64,000 bases of DNA from the NCBI GenBank assembly GCA_050954285.1, contig JBPBPL010000025.1:36220-100219 (forward strand). Reading direction: 5' to 3'. The notes beneath the pieces were generated by a model. That model had not been told where the DNA came from. It worked only from the letters and a program-made list of their open reading frames with translations, and ran no database searches. A program made the translations under genes and the position numbers. Numbering within the stretch: the stretch's first letter is position 1; each line of letters begins with the position of its first letter. Shown in pieces: positions 62,299 to 64,000 of this stretch. The DNA is from Mucilaginibacter_A sp050954285. GTDB lineage: Bacteria > Bacteroidota > Bacteroidia > Sphingobacteriales > Sphingobacteriaceae.

Positions 62299-63396
62299 CT
62301 AATTATTTTTTAAACCTATTTTGTGGTTAGTATAATCACTCAAAAACTCATTATTAATAAAAAAATCTATGCTGAAAATAGTACGATAATCACCAGTATT
62401 GTTTGGGTTTTGGATGGAAGTGAGATTGCTGGCACTCGTTGTATTATACTGATAAGTAAACCCCTGATTAGTAACTATTTTTACCACTGAATTTGTGGGC
62501 AGACTTCCGATACCGGCAGTAGCTTTCGGGTCTTCAATTAAGGTAACAGAAGGCGTACCGGTATCAAACAAAACCAAAGCTGCCGTGCTGGTGCTATTGT
62601 AAGTAATGGTGGCCGGAATATTGGGCGAATAACCGCCGGTGGTGTAATACGTTAGCGGATGCATGATAAACGACGATGCCGTTAAATCAGCCGTTGTTAA
62701 GCCAACTTTCAGCAAACCGGCAACATACGTTCCTGTACTGTTGAAACTCGAATTATTGAGCAAACTCAGTCGAAAACCGTTGGCTAAACCAATCCCAGGA
62801 GCATAAAAACTTAGCGGACTGGCGATGGCATTATTGGCATAACTTGTGCCCGGCCCTACACCAAATACATCGCTGGAATGTGCAGGCAACTGGTTGCCAT
62901 TATCATCAACAATTTTATAATACAGAAAAAATGGTACGCGCTTTAAAGTTAAATTTCCGTTTGCATCGCCAATGGTAACAGCCGCGTAAGCCAGGTTCCC
63001 GTATTCTTTGGTGGAGCTGAGTTTATCGCCAAAACTGATAATGGCTTGTTGCGAGGTAACGGTGATGCCATTTACCACTACAGAATCTCCGGCTACCGTG
63101 ATGCCGGAACTGGTAATCATGCTGGCCGGCAAAATGCCATTTGCATCTATCGTCATCCCGGAAGATCCTGTATCAAACACCCCATAATAACTTACGCTTT
63201 GAGTGCCAATCCCGGAAATCGGGATAAAAATCCGTTTGCCATTGCTGTTTCCAAACTCAACCAAGCCTAATGAAACTGGATTTGCAACGATAGGCGCAGG
63301 CGTATTTTTTTCTTTTTTGCAAGATGCAGCAAATAGTAAAATACTCAGTAACAAGATTGCAAATTGGATTTGGGAAGTAGTTTTAGATCGCATCAA
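62299..63396 (-). CDS. pepsin-like aspartic-protease-related lipoprotein
   Basis: 365-aa lipoprotein: lipobox LLFAASC (Cys about 26). Two aspartic-protease motifs sit about 200 residues apart: YGVFDTGSSGMTID (Asp75) and LVLFDTGTPSVTLI (Asp278). Between them, SSDVFGVGPGTS resembles the pepsin DGILGLG strand; the end FSIDFFINNEFLSDYTNHKIGLK is like the pepsin C-terminus. This is the two-lobed A1 plan, so it could be a bacterial membrane-tethered aspartic peptidase. It lacks a clear propeptide, and whether it is active is not shown. Starts MMRSKTT or next Met. Divergent from the aldo/keto reductase. Confidence 0.72.
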   Translation of the reverse strand: MMRSKTTSQIQFAILLLSILLFAASCKKEKNTPAPIVANPVSLGLVEFGNSNGKRIFIPISGIGTQSVSYYGVFDTGSSGMTIDANGILPASMITSSGITVAGDSVVVNGITVTSQQAIISFGDKLSSTKEYGNLAYAAVTIGDANGNLTLKRVPFFLYYKIVDDNGNQLPAHSSDVFGVGPGTSYANNAIASPLSFYAPGIGLANGFRLSLLNNSSFNSTGTYVAGLLKVGLTTADLTASSFIMHPLTYYTTGGYSPNIPATITYNSTSTAALVLFDTGTPSVTLIEDPKATAGIGSLPTNSVVKIVTNQGFTYQYNTTSASNLTSIQNPNNTGDYRTIFSIDFFINNEFLSDYTNHKIGLKNN

Positions 63397-63523
63397 TGTT
63401 GGATTTACCTCAATTTAAAATGGTTTTATGCTGATTTAAGAGCAAAAATTTATCCCGAAAAAACAGCATCACCGTTAAAAATCTTTTATACGGATGCAGG
63501 CAGATAAGTTTGATCTAAATTAC

Positions 63524-63555
63524 GATACTGTTTTTACCGGCATAAAAACAGTATC
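63524..63555. repeat. dispersed repeat, perfect palindrome
   Basis: The most complete copy: 13-bp arms GATACTGTTTTTA (63524-63536) and TAAAAACAGTATC (63543-63555) are exact reverse complements around spacer CCGGCA. It defines the unit of which most other copies are one-armed forms. A worn arm (AAAAAACAGCAT) lies near 63460. Confidence 0.88.
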
Positions 63556-63611
63556 CGCCTAAACATTATCCGCAGCAATCAGCTTATTCATTCAACACTA
63601 AAAAAACAAAA

Positions 63612-64000
63612 ATGGAATACAGACAATTGGGTGCATCAGGTTTGCACGTTCCGGTTTTAAGTTTTGGTACAGCAACATTTGGCGGTAGCAATGAATTTTT
63701 TAAAGCTTGGGGAAGCACGCAGGTTGACGAAGCTACGCGCTTAGTAAATTTATGTTTAGATGCCGGCGTAAACCTGTTTGACACGGCAGATATTTATTCG
63801 GATGGTTTATCGGAAGAAATTTTAGGCAAAGCTTTAAACGGTTTGCGCGATAAAGTAATCATCTCTACCAAAGCCACTTTCCCGATGGGCAAGGGGCCGA
63901 ACGAGCAGGGTTCATCCCGCTTTCATCTGATTAAAGCCTGTGAAGCCAGTTTGAAAAGGTTGAATACCGATTACATTGATATTTACCACATGCACGGTTT
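63612..64000 (+). CDS. aldo/keto reductase (3' end outside window)
   Basis: NADPH-dependent reductase, AKR (beta/alpha)8 barrel; only about 129 residues seen. It starts MEYRQLGASGLHVPVLSFGTATFGG, the family N-terminus. Catalytic tetrad visible: Asp in NLFDTADIYSDG and its Tyr, Lys in VIISTKATF, and His in YHMHG near the edge. Substrate unknown. It is divergent from the pepsin-like lipoprotein gene. Confidence 0.93.
   Translation, partial: MEYRQLGASGLHVPVLSFGTATFGGSNEFFKAWGSTQVDEATRLVNLCLDAGVNLFDTADIYSDGLSEEILGKALNGLRDKVIISTKATFPMGKGPNEQGSSRFHLIKACEASLKRLNTDYIDIYHMHG

Overview
The window is chromosomal DNA of a Bacteroidota bacterium, most likely family Sphingobacteriaceae (Pedobacter/Mucilaginibacter type). 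Supporting signs are a SusC/SusD pair with a one-protein propeller/HTH regulator, -7 boxes of the form TAnnTTTG, a tmRNA tag ending NNYALAA, a fused E1 alpha/beta 2-oxoacid dehydrogenase and a DAHP synthase-chorismate mutase fusion. No species can be named from the sequence alone.

Layout. 1-2.3 kb: end of prs, then rplY, pth and a pentapeptide-repeat gene. 2.4-9.6 kb: a quinone-oxidoreductase-like enzyme, secreted S15-like hydrolase and M1 peptidase, a GIN-domain protein, an epoxide-hydrolase-like enzyme and a small membrane protein. 9.6-16.3 kb: a light-related neighbourhood with a PAS histidine kinase, a BLUF photoreceptor, lycopene cyclase, Blh carotene dioxygenase (retinal synthesis) and a proton-pump-type rhodopsin with Lys at the proton-donor position; a GH130 enzyme lies among them. 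17-29.2 kb: a glycan-utilisation locus (regulator, SusC, SusD, GH144, SGNH hydrolase, GH3) whose enzymes point to beta-1,2-glucan. 29.2-37.8 kb: penicillin-acylase-family enzyme, EamA half-transporter, cytochrome b plus YedY-like molybdoenzyme, outer-membrane protein, GT39-type glycosyltransferase, proline dehydrogenase. 37.9-44.8 kb: S4 protein, aroB, sterol desaturase, then pheA, DAHP synthase-CM, aroA and aroC, preceded by a Phe/Tyr-rich leader peptide and attenuator. 44.9-49.2 kb: fused branched-chain 2-oxoacid dehydrogenase E1, DUF1573 protein, aminotransferase.

49.3-60.7 kb: the tmRNA gene followed by an 11-kb AT-rich island inserted at its 3' end. The ends are a 17-bp direct repeat (49663-49679 and 60664-60680). 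The island carries a tyrosine integrase broken by a frameshift, an HTH protein, a long structured non-coding stretch and a defence-like operon: a nuclease-methyltransferase fusion, a DGQHR-like/TIR-like fusion, an HsdS, a DUF5655 protein, a frameshifted protein and a small possible nuclease. No HsdR helicase is present. The tmRNA's probable original terminator now lies beyond the island. 60.7-64 kb: APC permease, a lipoprotein with two pepsin-type DTG motifs, start of an aldo/keto reductase.

The most unusual signal is a dispersed repeat with core TAAAARMAGYAT, often paired as an inverted repeat around a TCGGCA-like spacer. By eye there are about 42 perfect copies on both strands in about 53 kb of chromosome and none in the 11-kb island. 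Copies sit between genes, around terminators, beside promoters and inside coding sequences, especially in signal-peptide codons. No known repeat family recognised here explains it.
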